DNA from: Muriiphilus sp048268845
GTDB taxonomy: Bacteria; Pseudomonadota; Alphaproteobacteria; Rhodobacterales; Rhodobacteraceae
Length of the DNA: 64,000 nucleotides
Direction: 5' to 3'
Assembly: GCA_048268845.1 (NCBI GenBank)
Contig: JBLWUQ010000001.1
Coordinates: forward strand, 310,001-374,000
Below the pieces are notes generated by a model. That model was given only the letters and a program-made list of their open reading frames with translations. It did not search any database and was not told the DNA's origin. Positions within the stretch are counted from its first letter, which is position 1. Every line of letters begins with the position of its first letter. Positions 35,359-43,864 of the stretch are shown piece by piece. The position numbers and the translations under genes were made by a program.

Positions 35359-36063
35359 ATGGCCGACGGACCGGCGAGGCGAACACCTGACGAAATCCGG
35401 GCGATGCGCGAAGCGCGCCGCGCCTTTCGCGCGAAACGGGCCGAGCGCAAGAAGGCCGCGATCTATTCCAGCGGCGAATACTGGCAGGACCGGATGGACC
35501 TGCTGTATTACGGCTATGTCGATTTCATCATGCGCACGCTGGCGCGCGAAGCCCGCTCGCACCTCGATGTCGGCACCGCCAATTGCCCCTACCAGGAATG
35601 GTTCGACTGGATTCCCGAGCGGATTTCCTTCGACCGCGCGCCGCCCTATGCCTCCGGCACCGTGACCGGGATCGAGGGCGATTTCATGACCTACGATTTC
35701 GCCCGGCGGTTCGATGTCGTGACCTGCCTTCAGGTTCTCGAACACGTGCCCGAGGCCGAGGCCTTCACCCGTCGCCTCATGGCGCTGGGCGATCTGGTGA
35801 TCCTGTCGGTGCCCTTCATGTGGCCCGCCTTCATGCTCGAGGATCACGTCCATGATCCCGTCAGCCTTGAGAAGGTCGTGGGCTGGGCCGGGCGCGAGCC
35901 GAATTATCAGATCGTGGTGGAAGAGCCGTTTCGCAGCCGCAAGCGCCTGATCGCCGTGTTCGACACCCGCGAAGCCGGCGCGGTCTGGGGCAAGAAGGAT
36001 GTCCACAAACGCGTCCGGCGCGAGGCGCGGCTGGCGAAATCGGTTCTGCCGCAGCGGGGTTAA
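35359..36063 (+). CDS. Class I SAM-dependent methyltransferase, substrate unknown
   Basis: 234 residues, cytoplasmic. A very basic N-terminus (MREARRAFRAKRAERKKAA) precedes the Rossmann methyltransferase core: motif I LDVGTANCPY near residue 69 and DVVTCLQVLEHVP near residue 118, followed by LVILSVPFMWP. The layout resembles Methyltransf_11/23 enzymes that modify small molecules or glycans. The C-terminal VHKRVRREARLAKS is basic again, which could mean nucleic-acid or membrane contact. Confidence 0.8.
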   Translation: MADGPARRTPDEIRAMREARRAFRAKRAERKKAAIYSSGEYWQDRMDLLYYGYVDFIMRTLAREARSHLDVGTANCPYQEWFDWIPERISFDRAPPYASGTVTGIEGDFMTYDFARRFDVVTCLQVLEHVPEAEAFTRRLMALGDLVILSVPFMWPAFMLEDHVHDPVSLEKVVGWAGREPNYQIVVEEPFRSRKRLIAVFDTREAGAVWGKKDVHKRVRREARLAKSVLPQRG

Positions 36064-36098
36064 CCGTCCGGCAACCGAACCGGGTGCAGACTGGCGGC

Positions 36099-36542
36099 AT
36101 GGAATCGGTAGCGTTCAAACTATCCCGACAGATGATCGACCGGCTCGAGGCGCTGGCGCGTGACGAGGATGTGTCGCTGGGCCAGATCATCCGCGCCGCC
36201 GTCGACCGTGACCTGCGCCGCCGCGACGAACAGCGTTTTCCCGAACGGGTCGAGGAACGGTTGCTGGCCCCGATCCGCGCCCGCGTGACCGAGGATTTCC
36301 TGGCCTCCGGCGATTGGCGGGCGCTGAAACGGCGGCTGGTCGACAAGGGCTATGCCCTGCGCCAGTCGGGCGGCGGGCTGGCGCTGCACGATCTGGTCAG
36401 CGGGCGGTTCCTGTGCCGCACCTCGGAAATCGGCTTCGGCTATCCCGCGCTGATGAAACGCTTTGCCGAACCGTTTCCGGGCCACAGCCACACCTGGGTG
36501 ATCGACAAGCTGGCCGAAGTGCCGCTCTACGCCAAGGGCTAG
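36099..36542 (+). CDS. Ribbon-helix-helix domain protein
   Basis: 147 residues. The N-terminal 38 residues (SVAFKLSRQMIDRLEALARDE then SLGQIIRAAVDRDLRRR) form a ribbon-helix-helix DNA-binding fold typical of CopG/Arc regulators. The remaining 100 residues (LKRRLVDKGYALRQSGGGLALHDLVSGRFLC; EPFPGHSHTWV) are a compact alpha/beta domain I cannot name. A transcription factor with an effector domain is the simplest view. An ATG 15 nt upstream is an alternative start. Confidence 0.72.
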   Translation: MESVAFKLSRQMIDRLEALARDEDVSLGQIIRAAVDRDLRRRDEQRFPERVEERLLAPIRARVTEDFLASGDWRALKRRLVDKGYALRQSGGGLALHDLVSGRFLCRTSEIGFGYPALMKRFAEPFPGHSHTWVIDKLAEVPLYAKG

Positions 36543-36552
36543 CCGCCCGAAC

Positions 36553-37401
36553 TCAAAGCCCCGGAATCTCGCAGCGCTTTTCGCCCGCGCCGCTCCACTC
36601 CGCCATCGCCGCCACCGCTTCCTCGGCGGTCTCGACGAAGCGGAACAGCGACAGATCCTCGTGCGAGATGGTGCCGGCCTCGGCCAGCGCTTCCCAGTTG
36701 ATGATCTTCTCCCAGAACGCGCGCCCGAACAGCAGGAACGGCACCTGTTTCATCCGCCCGGTCTGGATCAGGGTCAGGCTTTCGAACATCTCGTCGAGCG
36801 TGCCGAACCCGCCCGGAAACACCACGATCGCCTCGGCGCGCATCAGGAAATGCATCTTGCGGATCGCGAAATAGTGGAAGTTGAAGCACAGCTCGGGCGT
36901 CACGTATTCGTTCGGCGCCTGCTCATGCGGCAACACGATGTTCAGCCCGATCGACACGCCGCCCGCTTCGGCGGCACCACGGCTCGCCGCTTCCATCACG
37001 CCGGGGCCGCCGCCCGAGACGATGACCTTGCAACGCTGGCCCGATCCGTTCGACTGCTCGCTGATCATGAACGCGAACTTTCGCGCCTCGTTATAGAAGT
37101 GCGACAGCTCGGCCAGCACCGGATTGTCGGTCTTGTCCTTGTCGGCGGGCCGGGGGATGCGCGCGCCGCCGAACAGCACGACGGTCGATTCGATCCCCGC
37201 CTCCTGCATCACCATCTCGGGCTTGAGAAGCTCGAGCTGCAGCCGCACCGGGCGCAACTCGTCGCGCAGGATGAAATCCTCGTCGGCAAAGGCCAGCCGG
37301 TAGGTCGGCGACCGGGTCTGCGGCGTATCGGGGATCTGGCTCGCTTCGGCGCGATCCTGGCCGGAATGGCGGAAGGGGTGGGCGCGGGTAACTTCGTTCA
37401 T
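36553..37401 (-). CDS. LOG-family (TIGR00730) nucleotide 5'-monophosphate phosphoribohydrolase-like protein
   Basis: 282 residues from ATG at 37401 with AGGACGAG upstream. The lysine-decarboxylase-like Rossmann fold is marked by VSGGGPGVMEAASRGA and the signature VVFPGGFGTLDEMFE (PGGxGTxxE), the phosphoribohydrolase motif of LOG proteins that release cytokinin-type bases. The N-terminal 90 residues are an extension seen in larger bacterial members. It is divergent from dapD with a 91-nt gap; the open frame upstream of 37401 is a shadow of dapD. Confidence 0.9.
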   Translation of the reverse strand: MNEVTRAHPFRHSGQDRAEASQIPDTPQTRSPTYRLAFADEDFILRDELRPVRLQLELLKPEMVMQEAGIESTVVLFGGARIPRPADKDKTDNPVLAELSHFYNEARKFAFMISEQSNGSGQRCKVIVSGGGPGVMEAASRGAAEAGGVSIGLNIVLPHEQAPNEYVTPELCFNFHYFAIRKMHFLMRAEAIVVFPGGFGTLDEMFESLTLIQTGRMKQVPFLLFGRAFWEKIINWEALAEAGTISHEDLSLFRFVETAEEAVAAMAEWSGAGEKRCEIPGL

Positions 37402-37492
37402 GTGCTCGTCCTGTCTTGCCGCATTGCGCGGTCGGGTATCAGCCCTTATAGCCGGGGGCCAACCAAGACTGAACCGCATTCGGAGAGACGAC

Positions 37493-38320
37493 ATGTCCAA
37501 CGCCGCGCTGGAAGCCGCCATCGAAGCCGCATGGGAAGCCCGCGACACCATCACGCCCGCCACCACGGGCGAGACCCGCGAGGCCATCGAGGACACGCTG
37601 AACGCGCTCGACAGCGGCAGCCTGCGGGTGGCCGAAAAGCAGGCGGACGGCAACTGGCACGTCCACCAATGGGCGAAAAAGGCGGTGCTGCTGGGCTTTC
37701 GCATCCAGGACATGGAGGCGCAAACCGGCGGGCCGCAGGGCGGCGGCTGGTGGGACAAGGTCGATTCGAAGTTCAAGGGCTGGGGCGACGACCAGTGGCG
37801 CGACGCGGGCTTTCGCGCCGTGCCGCATTGCGTGGTGCGCAAATCGGCCTATATCGCGCCCGGTGTTGTGCTGATGCCCAGCTTCGTGAACCTCGGTGCC
37901 TATGTCGACACCGGCACGATGGTCGACACCTGGGCCACCGTCGGCTCCTGCGCCCAGATCGGCAAGAACGTGCACCTGTCGGGCGGCGTCGGCATCGGCG
38001 GCGTGCTGGAACCGATGCAGGCCACGCCGACGATCATCGAGGACAACTGCTTCATCGGCGCGCGCTCGGAGGTGGTCGAGGGCTGCATCATCCGCGAAGG
38101 CTCTGTGCTGGGCATGGGTGTTTACATCGGCCAGTCGACCAAGATCGTCGACCGCGAAACCGGCGAGGTCATGTATGGCGAGGTGCCGCCCTATTCGGTG
38201 GTCGTCGCCGGGTCGATGCCGTCGAAGAACGGTGTCCACCTCTACTGCGCGGTGATCGTGAAACGGGTGGACGAGCGCACCCGCTCGAAAACCGGAATCA
38301 ACGAGCTGTTGCGTGACTGA
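37493..38320 (+). CDS. dapD: Tetrahydrodipicolinate N-succinyltransferase
   Basis: Succinyl-CoA-dependent step of lysine and diaminopimelate synthesis. 275 residues. A helical N-terminal domain (to about residue 100) precedes a left-handed beta-helix of hexapeptide repeats (VVLMPSFVNLGAYVDTGTMVDTWATVGSCAQIGKNVHLSGGVGIGG...). GGAGAGACGAC precedes the ATG. dapE, which removes the succinyl group later in the pathway, lies about 7.4 kb further on. Confidence 0.97.
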   Translation: MSNAALEAAIEAAWEARDTITPATTGETREAIEDTLNALDSGSLRVAEKQADGNWHVHQWAKKAVLLGFRIQDMEAQTGGPQGGGWWDKVDSKFKGWGDDQWRDAGFRAVPHCVVRKSAYIAPGVVLMPSFVNLGAYVDTGTMVDTWATVGSCAQIGKNVHLSGGVGIGGVLEPMQATPTIIEDNCFIGARSEVVEGCIIREGSVLGMGVYIGQSTKIVDRETGEVMYGEVPPYSVVVAGSMPSKNGVHLYCAVIVKRVDERTRSKTGINELLRD

Positions 38321-38648
38321 CAAGCCCAAACGCCCGCAGCAGGTCTTTACCCTGCTGGTCGAGGTCGGGCGCCACGAAGGCGACGGGCTGCCGAAGGGCG
38401 CGACCGGCGCGGCGTTGATGTGCTATGCCTCCGGCGTCGACGAGGCCGAGGCGGTGCGCGAGACGGTGGCGATCCTGAAACAGGCCGATCTGGCCCCGCT
38501 CGACGTATCGGGCTACGGCACGCTCGACGAGCGGCTGGCCGAGGGGCACGACATTTCCGACGAGGAACGCGCCCTGATGCAGCGCGCACTGGACGAGAAC
38601 TCGGTCATCGTCGCGCAGATGACGCCATTCTACGACGACGAGGCATGA
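38313..38648 (+). CDS. Hypothetical protein downstream of dapD
   Basis: 111 residues from a GTG start overlapping the end of dapD by 8 nt; the next gene overlaps its stop (ATGA), so it is read in one operon. Sequence runs FTLLVEVGRHEGDGLPKGATGAALMCYASG, EAVRETVAILKQADLAPLDVSGYGTL and an acidic tail ending FYDDEA. No signal or membrane segment. I do not recognise the family. Confidence 0.72.
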   Translation: MTDKPKRPQQVFTLLVEVGRHEGDGLPKGATGAALMCYASGVDEAEAVRETVAILKQADLAPLDVSGYGTLDERLAEGHDISDEERALMQRALDENSVIVAQMTPFYDDEA

Positions 38649-39640
38649 CCCAGCAGCTGATCCAGATCGTCCTGCCCAAGGATCAGGTCGAGGCGGTGAC
38701 GGGTTGCCTGGACGATCTGGCATCCGGGCACTGGTTCCAGATGGCCACCGAGGACGACGAAAGGCGGGTGCTGGTCGCGGCGATGCAGTCGGTCGACACG
38801 CAGGAACTGCTCGACCGGATATCGGAGGCGCTCGAGGGCAAGTCGGACTGGCACCTTCATGTGCTGCCGAGCGAAGGCAGCCTGCCGGAAATCGACGACG
38901 AGGAAGAACAGGAACGTATCGCCCAGCGAGAGACGGCGCGGGCGCGCGAGGCGATTTACAGCGATATCCGGCAGGGTACCGCGCTGACGCTCGACTATCT
39001 GGTGCTGACCGGGCTGGCGACGGTCGTGGCGGCAATCGGCCTGTCGCTCGATCAGGTGGCGGTGGTGATCGGGGCGATGGTGATCGCGCCCCTGCTCGGT
39101 CCGATCCTCGGCTTTGCCTTCGCGGTCAACCTCGGCACCCTGCCGCTGATGCTGGTCGCGCTGCGGGCGCTGGCGGCGGGGCTGGTGGTGGCGGCGGTTT
39201 CGGCGGCGGCGCTCGGGCTGATGTTCCGGGGCCATATCGACGCGGTGGTGTCGAGCTACGACGCGCCGCTGTCGCTGATCACCTTCGCGCTGCCGCTGGC
39301 CTCGGGCGCGGCGGCGGCGCTGATGGGGGCAAGCGGCAAGACCTCGGCGCTGGTCGGGGTGATGGTGGCGGCCGCGCTGTTGCCGCCGCTGTCGGCCATG
39401 GGCCTGCTGCTGGGCGGCGGCGAATGGCTCGCGGCGGGCCGGGCGCTGACCACCGTTCTGGTCAACATCGCCGCGATCAACCTGTCGGCACTGGCGGTGT
39501 TCCGCGCCAAGGGTATCCGGCCGCGCAAATGGGAAAGCGAGACGCATGCGACAAGCTCGTGGATCTCGATATCGGTGTCGGCGGTGATCGTCGCGCTGAT
39601 GGCCCTCGCGGTCGTTGCGACCGGGGGCGGCTGGTGGTGA
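38645..39640 (+). CDS. DUF389 / TIGR00341 family membrane protein
   Basis: 331 residues. A cytoplasmic N-terminal domain of about 100 residues (QLIQIVLPKDQVEAV... DWHLHVLP) is followed by around six transmembrane helices containing the family block VAVVIGAMVIAPLLGPILGFAFAVNLG and SGKTSALVGVMVAAALLPPLSAMGLLL. Function of DUF389 is unknown; transport has been proposed. Its ATG overlaps the preceding stop and the HAD gene follows with a possible GTGA overlap. Confidence 0.9.
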   Translation: MTQQLIQIVLPKDQVEAVTGCLDDLASGHWFQMATEDDERRVLVAAMQSVDTQELLDRISEALEGKSDWHLHVLPSEGSLPEIDDEEEQERIAQRETARAREAIYSDIRQGTALTLDYLVLTGLATVVAAIGLSLDQVAVVIGAMVIAPLLGPILGFAFAVNLGTLPLMLVALRALAAGLVVAAVSAAALGLMFRGHIDAVVSSYDAPLSLITFALPLASGAAAALMGASGKTSALVGVMVAAALLPPLSAMGLLLGGGEWLAAGRALTTVLVNIAAINLSALAVFRAKGIRPRKWESETHATSSWISISVSAVIVALMALAVVATGGGWW

Positions 39641-39648
39641 GCGTGGCG

Positions 39649-40281
39649 ATGAAGACGGTCTTTCTCGATCTTGACGGCACGCTGACGGATTCCCGGCCGG
39701 GGATCACGCGCTCGGTTATTCATGCGCTGGAAAGCCTTGGCATGACCGCACCGGACCCGGACGATCTGGACTGGCTGATCGGACCGCCGCTGATCGACAG
39801 CTTCGCCCGGCTCGGCACCCCCGACCCGCAGGCGGCGCTGCGGATCTACCGCGAACGCTATGCCAGCGTGGGGCTGTTCGAAAACCGGGTCTATGACGGT
39901 ATTCCCGAGGCGCTCGCGGCGCTTGGCGGGCGCTACCGGCTGTGCCTCGCCACCGCCAAGCCGCGTGTCTATGCCACGCGGATCACCGCGCATTTCGGGC
40001 TCGACGGCTACCTTGCCGCCGAGTTCGGGCCGGAGCTTGACGGCACCCGCGGCGACAAGGGCGTCCTTCTGGCGCATGCGCTTGAAACCCTCGACGTTTC
40101 GGCCGACATCTGCGTGATGATCGGCGACAGGCACCACGACATCGATGCGGCCAACGCGGTCGGCATGGCCAGCGTCGGCGTGACATGGGGCTTTGGCGGG
40201 GCCGGCGAACTGAACCGGGCAGGGGCGCTTTGCGACCGGCCCGAGGCGCTGGCCGCGACCGTCGAAGCGCTGCTCGGATAG
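39649..40281 (+). CDS. HAD-superfamily phosphatase, phosphoglycolate-phosphatase-like
   Basis: 210 residues from ATG at 39649; in-frame GTG codons at 39637 (overlapping the previous stop as GTGA) and 39643 are plausible starts. HAD motif I is FLDLDGTLTDS, motif II is in CLATAKPRVYA, and motif III/IV is VMIGDRHHDIDAANAVGM. The cap is the alpha-helical type of PGPase/Gph enzymes. A second, distinct gph lies at 58920, so this one may serve another phosphate ester. Confidence 0.87.
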   Translation: MKTVFLDLDGTLTDSRPGITRSVIHALESLGMTAPDPDDLDWLIGPPLIDSFARLGTPDPQAALRIYRERYASVGLFENRVYDGIPEALAALGGRYRLCLATAKPRVYATRITAHFGLDGYLAAEFGPELDGTRGDKGVLLAHALETLDVSADICVMIGDRHHDIDAANAVGMASVGVTWGFGGAGELNRAGALCDRPEALAATVEALLG

Positions 40282-40290
40282 GAGAGAACA

Positions 40291-40941
40291 ATGACCGGAT
40301 GGGCCGAATTCATCGCCGCCTTCGTGGTATTCTTTGCCTCGCACGTGATCCCGATCCGGCCGGGCGTGAAGGGTCCGATCGTGGCCCGGATCGGCGCGCG
40401 CGGTTTCACGACCCTCTATGCGATCCTGTCGACCGTCATCCTGATCTGGCTGATCGTCGCCGCCGGCCGCGCGCCTCAGGTGATCCTCTGGGCTTGGGCG
40501 CCGTGGCAGATCCACGTCCCGCTGAGCGCGATGCTGCCGGCCACCCTGCTGATCACGATGTCTCTCGGGCGGCCCAATCCCCTGTCGTTCGGCGGCCTGC
40601 ACAACGAACGCTTCGACCCGGACCATCCCGGCATCGTCGGCTGGATGCGCCACCCGCTGCTGGCGGCGCTGGCGATCTGGGCGGGCGCGCACATGGTGCC
40701 GAACGGCGACCTTGCGCATGTGATCCTGTTCGGGCTGTTCTTCGGTTTCGCGCTGCTCGGGATGCGGATCATCGACAAGCGCAAGCGCCGCCTGATGCCC
40801 GATTGGGAGCGGTTGACGAAAACCGCCCGGCGGATCGAGATCACGCCGGGCGGCCTTGTGCGTTTCGCGGTCGGCTGCGGGGTTTATGGTCTGCTCTTGT
40901 GGCTCCACACCCCGGTGATCGGCGTCAGCCCGCTGCCCTGA
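40291..40941 (+). CDS. NnrU family membrane protein
   Basis: 216 residues, five or six transmembrane helices. The NERFDPDHPGIVGWMRHPLLAALAIWAGAHMVPNGDLAHVILFG stretch is the NnrU signature. NnrU is linked to nitric-oxide reduction in denitrifiers and is related to NnuR/MAPEG-like isoprenoid proteins, but many non-denitrifiers carry homologues. No nitrite- or nitric-oxide-reductase gene is near, so that role is uncertain. AGGAGAG precedes the ATG. Confidence 0.9.
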   Translation: MTGWAEFIAAFVVFFASHVIPIRPGVKGPIVARIGARGFTTLYAILSTVILIWLIVAAGRAPQVILWAWAPWQIHVPLSAMLPATLLITMSLGRPNPLSFGGLHNERFDPDHPGIVGWMRHPLLAALAIWAGAHMVPNGDLAHVILFGLFFGFALLGMRIIDKRKRRLMPDWERLTKTARRIEITPGGLVRFAVGCGVYGLLLWLHTPVIGVSPLP

Positions 40942-40956
40942 AGCGTATGGCGTTCT

Positions 40957-41562
40957 TCAGTTGCCGGGTTTGACCAGCGCGTGGAAGGTCTCGGGCAGCT
41001 CCAGCTCCTCGTCGAACAGCGCGGTCAGCGGAAGCTCGTAGCTCGCGGACTTGCCGTCGTCCGAGATCGTGCCGTTGGTTTCGATCACCTTGGCACCAGT
41101 GATGCGCATGACCATCGAGTGACCCTCGAACATCCCGCTCATCATAGCGGCCATCTGGGCCTGCTCCTCGGCACCCATCTCCTCGTCGCCCATGCCCATG
41201 TCGTCCAGACCCATTTCGCCGGTCAGGTCGGAAAGGTCGAAGGCGACGTAGATCAACCCGCCGTCGCGCCGCTCGATGGTCATGCCCTCATTGATTTCCG
41301 GGTCGTTCATCAGCTCGTCGATCGAGCCGGACTTGGTTTCGGTGCAGACATAGCTGCCATCATCCTGCACGCTGCCTTCCATGCCCTCGCAGGGGTCCTG
41401 GTCGGTGCCCTGCAGCATCGCGACAAGGTCCGCGCCGATGGTCATCTTCATGGTCGTCTCGGCCTGATCGTCGCCGGTGATCGCGATGGTGGCGTCGACG
41501 TCGAAACAGGCCGCAAGCGGCACGACGACCGCCAGAGATAGGACGGAAAGGAAACGGCGCAT
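40957..41562 (-). CDS. Putative lipoprotein, function unknown
   Basis: 201 residues. The signal peptide ends in a lipobox (VVPLAAC), with Cys19 as the lipidation site, so the protein should be membrane-anchored in the periplasm. The mature part contains a DVDATIAITGDDQAETTMKM strand pair, two cysteines (DPCEGM; YVCTET) and a Met-, Glu- and Asp-rich segment (GLDDMGMGDEEMGAEEQAQMAAMMSGM) that may be flexible or metal-binding. It converges on the nnrU-like gene with 15 nt between the stops. Confidence 0.75.
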   Translation of the reverse strand: MRRFLSVLSLAVVVPLAACFDVDATIAITGDDQAETTMKMTIGADLVAMLQGTDQDPCEGMEGSVQDDGSYVCTETKSGSIDELMNDPEINEGMTIERRDGGLIYVAFDLSDLTGEMGLDDMGMGDEEMGAEEQAQMAAMMSGMFEGHSMVMRITGAKVIETNGTISDDGKSASYELPLTALFDEELELPETFHALVKPGN

Positions 41563-41624
41563 CTGGTAAGCTCCTGTCAGAAATGGCGGTTCGGCGTCAT
41601 CTTGGCAGGCGGTGTCGCACCTGT

Positions 41625-42698
41625 CTAGCCGTCACCGGGGCCGAACCATTTCAGGCGGATCTCTTCGTAGATGCCGTTTTCGCGCAGCCGCAGCAGGCTC
41701 TGGTTGATCGGTTCGTGAAGGATGCTGCCGGTCGGCAGGGCGATGCCGTAGTTCTCGCGCAGAAAGATCGGCCCGGCCAGTTCCGCGACCGACGGGCCTG
41801 CCGAATGTGCGTAATGGGCAAGGATCGGGGCGTCGAACACCACGGCGTCCAGCGCGCCGCTTTCGAAATCCGCGATCATCGTGCCGAACCCGTCATAGCC
41901 GAAATACCGGATCTCGCGCCGGTCGAGATAGGCCGCCGACGTCGATCCCGCGGTCGTGCCGACGCGCTTGCCATACAGGTCGGAGGCCGAGTTGACCGCG
42001 CTCTGGATCGCCTCGACCGTCATTGTCGTGGTGATCTTGGCGACGAAGATCGACACGAGGAACAAGGACGATATCACCATCACCACGCCCAGAACCCGGC
42101 CCGGCGCGCTCAGCGGCTGGCGTTCCTCGAAGCCGCCGTTGACGATCAGGTTCAGCGCCCACCAGAACGCCGGAAACATCGCCTTGCGCCCGTCATGGCG
42201 GAAATAGTCCTGATGCTTGCGCTCGAACAGCCACATCATCATCCCGGCGGCGAACAGCAGCGCGAAGGCCGCCACCACGGCGACGAAGAAATCGCGCAGC
42301 ACCAGCCGGCTGAACAAGGGATTGCCGGTCTTGCCCGACGCCGGCACCATGATCTGAAGGCCAGCCGAAAAGATCGGCTGGGTGAAATCCATCTCGGCCT
42401 CGCGGTCGGCGGTGATCGAGATATTGGCGGCGGCGGCATCGACCTCTGCCCGCCTGACAAGATCGAGCATTTCGCCGAAGGTCTCGGTGCGCACCACGAT
42501 GTAGTCCCGCCCGATGTCCTGCATCAGCGCATCCCAAAGGTCGATCGTGAAGCCGGTATCCACCCCGTTCTCGGACAGCGAGAACGGCGGGCGCGTCACC
42601 GTCGCCAGTCTCAGCGCATCCTCCGGGGTGCCTTGCGCGCGCGCGAGTGGTGCGAACGCGGCAAGTGCCAGAACTGCCGCCAGCAGGTATCGTGTCAT
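41625..42698 (-). CDS. Ionotropic-glutamate-receptor-like channel / SBP family 3 protein
   Basis: 357 residues from ATG at 42698. A signal peptide (cut near ARA, residue 21) leads to a split periplasmic amino-acid-binding fold: S1 at 30-130 and S2 at 240-350, with the ligand-type Asp in VVFDAPIL. Between them lie TM1 (137-158), a pore-loop segment (172-195, PAFWWALNLIVNGGFEE) and TM2 (201-221, ending VAKITTT). This is the GluR0 arrangement of bacterial tetrameric channels. The pore lacks the TVGYG-type filter. A periplasmic-ligand-gated channel is inferred; ion selectivity is unknown. Confidence 0.85.
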   Translation of the reverse strand: MTRYLLAAVLALAAFAPLARAQGTPEDALRLATVTRPPFSLSENGVDTGFTIDLWDALMQDIGRDYIVVRTETFGEMLDLVRRAEVDAAAANISITADREAEMDFTQPIFSAGLQIMVPASGKTGNPLFSRLVLRDFFVAVVAAFALLFAAGMMMWLFERKHQDYFRHDGRKAMFPAFWWALNLIVNGGFEERQPLSAPGRVLGVVMVISSLFLVSIFVAKITTTMTVEAIQSAVNSASDLYGKRVGTTAGSTSAAYLDRREIRYFGYDGFGTMIADFESGALDAVVFDAPILAHYAHSAGPSVAELAGPIFLRENYGIALPTGSILHEPINQSLLRLRENGIYEEIRLKWFGPGDG

Positions 42699-42763
42699 CG
42701 GTGGCCTTCCGTCATCCCTTGCGCCGATTATGCACCTTGCGGCGCGGTCGGGCAATCGCGCGA

Positions 42764-43864
42764 TCAGCCGTGGATGGCGGCGGCCAGCGTGCGGGCCTCG
42801 TAGTCGGCAAGGGTGCGGCGGGCAAGGCCGCGATGCACCGGAATCGCGCGGGGCGACATGTCGGCCAGGGTCGAGATCTTCACGATCTCGGGGTCGCGCG
42901 CCTGACGCGGGATGAACAGGCTTTCCGCCCAGAGCCCGCCATGCATCAGGCAGTCATGCATGTCGAGCAGCACCTGATAATAGGTGACAAGTGGCTCTTT
43001 TCCCTCGCGCCGCGCCGCGCGACCGTTGACCAGATGACGCGCCTCGAGCAGCACCTCGTCCTCGCCCAGCATATAGGCGCTTTCGTCGTCGCCCAGCCGG
43101 ATGCGGTGGTCGGGTGCGACCAGAATGTCCTGCTCCAGCCCGAAGAACGGCGCGCGCAGCCGGATCGGGCGGAACCCGCCCAGCGCCGGAACCGTGCGCG
43201 AACTGATCCAGCGCACCGGCTGCAGGCCGCTCGACGCGGTCTGGACGATGTCGCCGAGCCGCAGCCGTTCCACCGGAACCGGGCCCTCGGCGGTTTCGAC
43301 CGGGGTGCCTGCGGCGATGCCTGAGCGCAGCCAGACCGGCTCGATGGCGTCCGAGAACGCGACGAACCGGGTTTCCGGCCCGATCACCGTGGCATTGCCG
43401 TTGCGGATCAGAACCCGCACGTCGATCGCCGGCAGCGGCAGCGGGTCGCGCACCTCGACCTGATAGATCTGCGACAGGTCCGGCAGCTTTACCGTCAGCC
43501 GCCCGGTGCGCATCGGCCCGTGCCATGAATAGGAAATCCGCATCCGCGTATCGCGCGGCGGCGCCGGAAAGTGCAGCGTCGCGACCGAGCGTGCCGCCCC
43601 CTGCCGCATCGCCACGGTCAGAACCCCACCAGCCGAGAGCCGCACCTCGACCTCGCGCCGCCAGCCACGGTTGCGCCGATACAGCACGATGTCCTGCCCG
43701 GTGTCGGGGTCGGGCTGAAACACCGTCTCGATCAGCATCGTGCCGGTTGCCAGCAACTCGTCATGCGTCATCGGCGGGCGCGCGTCGGGCGCATCCGCCG
43801 GCACACCGATGCCGCGGATGTTGAAGGCCGGATGGCGCAGGTCGGTGATCGCGATCCAGCTCAT
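42764..43864 (-). CDS. Hint-domain protein lacking the nucleophilic cysteine
   Basis: 366 residues. The N-terminal 170 residues are unrecognised beta-rich sequence (FNIRGIGVPADAPDARP; WRREVEVRLSAGGVLTV; RMRISYSWHGPM). Residues 182-330 form a Hint_2 domain (AAGTPVETAEGPVPVERLRLGD; APDHRIRL; LVNGRAARREG). Where the paralogue next door has Cys334, this protein has Gly182, so intein/hedgehog-type autoprocessing should not occur. Both share the C-terminal ARRTLxxYEAR motif. The gene overlaps the paralogue's stop as ATGA. Confidence 0.82.
   Translation of the reverse strand: MSWIAITDLRHPAFNIRGIGVPADAPDARPPMTHDELLATGTMLIETVFQPDPDTGQDIVLYRRNRGWRREVEVRLSAGGVLTVAMRQGAARSVATLHFPAPPRDTRMRISYSWHGPMRTGRLTVKLPDLSQIYQVEVRDPLPLPAIDVRVLIRNGNATVIGPETRFVAFSDAIEPVWLRSGIAAGTPVETAEGPVPVERLRLGDIVQTASSGLQPVRWISSRTVPALGGFRPIRLRAPFFGLEQDILVAPDHRIRLGDDESAYMLGEDEVLLEARHLVNGRAARREGKEPLVTYYQVLLDMHDCLMHGGLWAESLFIPRQARDPEIVKISTLADMSPRAIPVHRGLARRTLADYEARTLAAAIHG

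Noticed and set aside
42721..42745. GCGCCG/CGGCGC hairpin between the Hint gene and the channel gene
   Set aside because: A 6-bp stem with a 13-nt loop and no U-tract is too weak to call.
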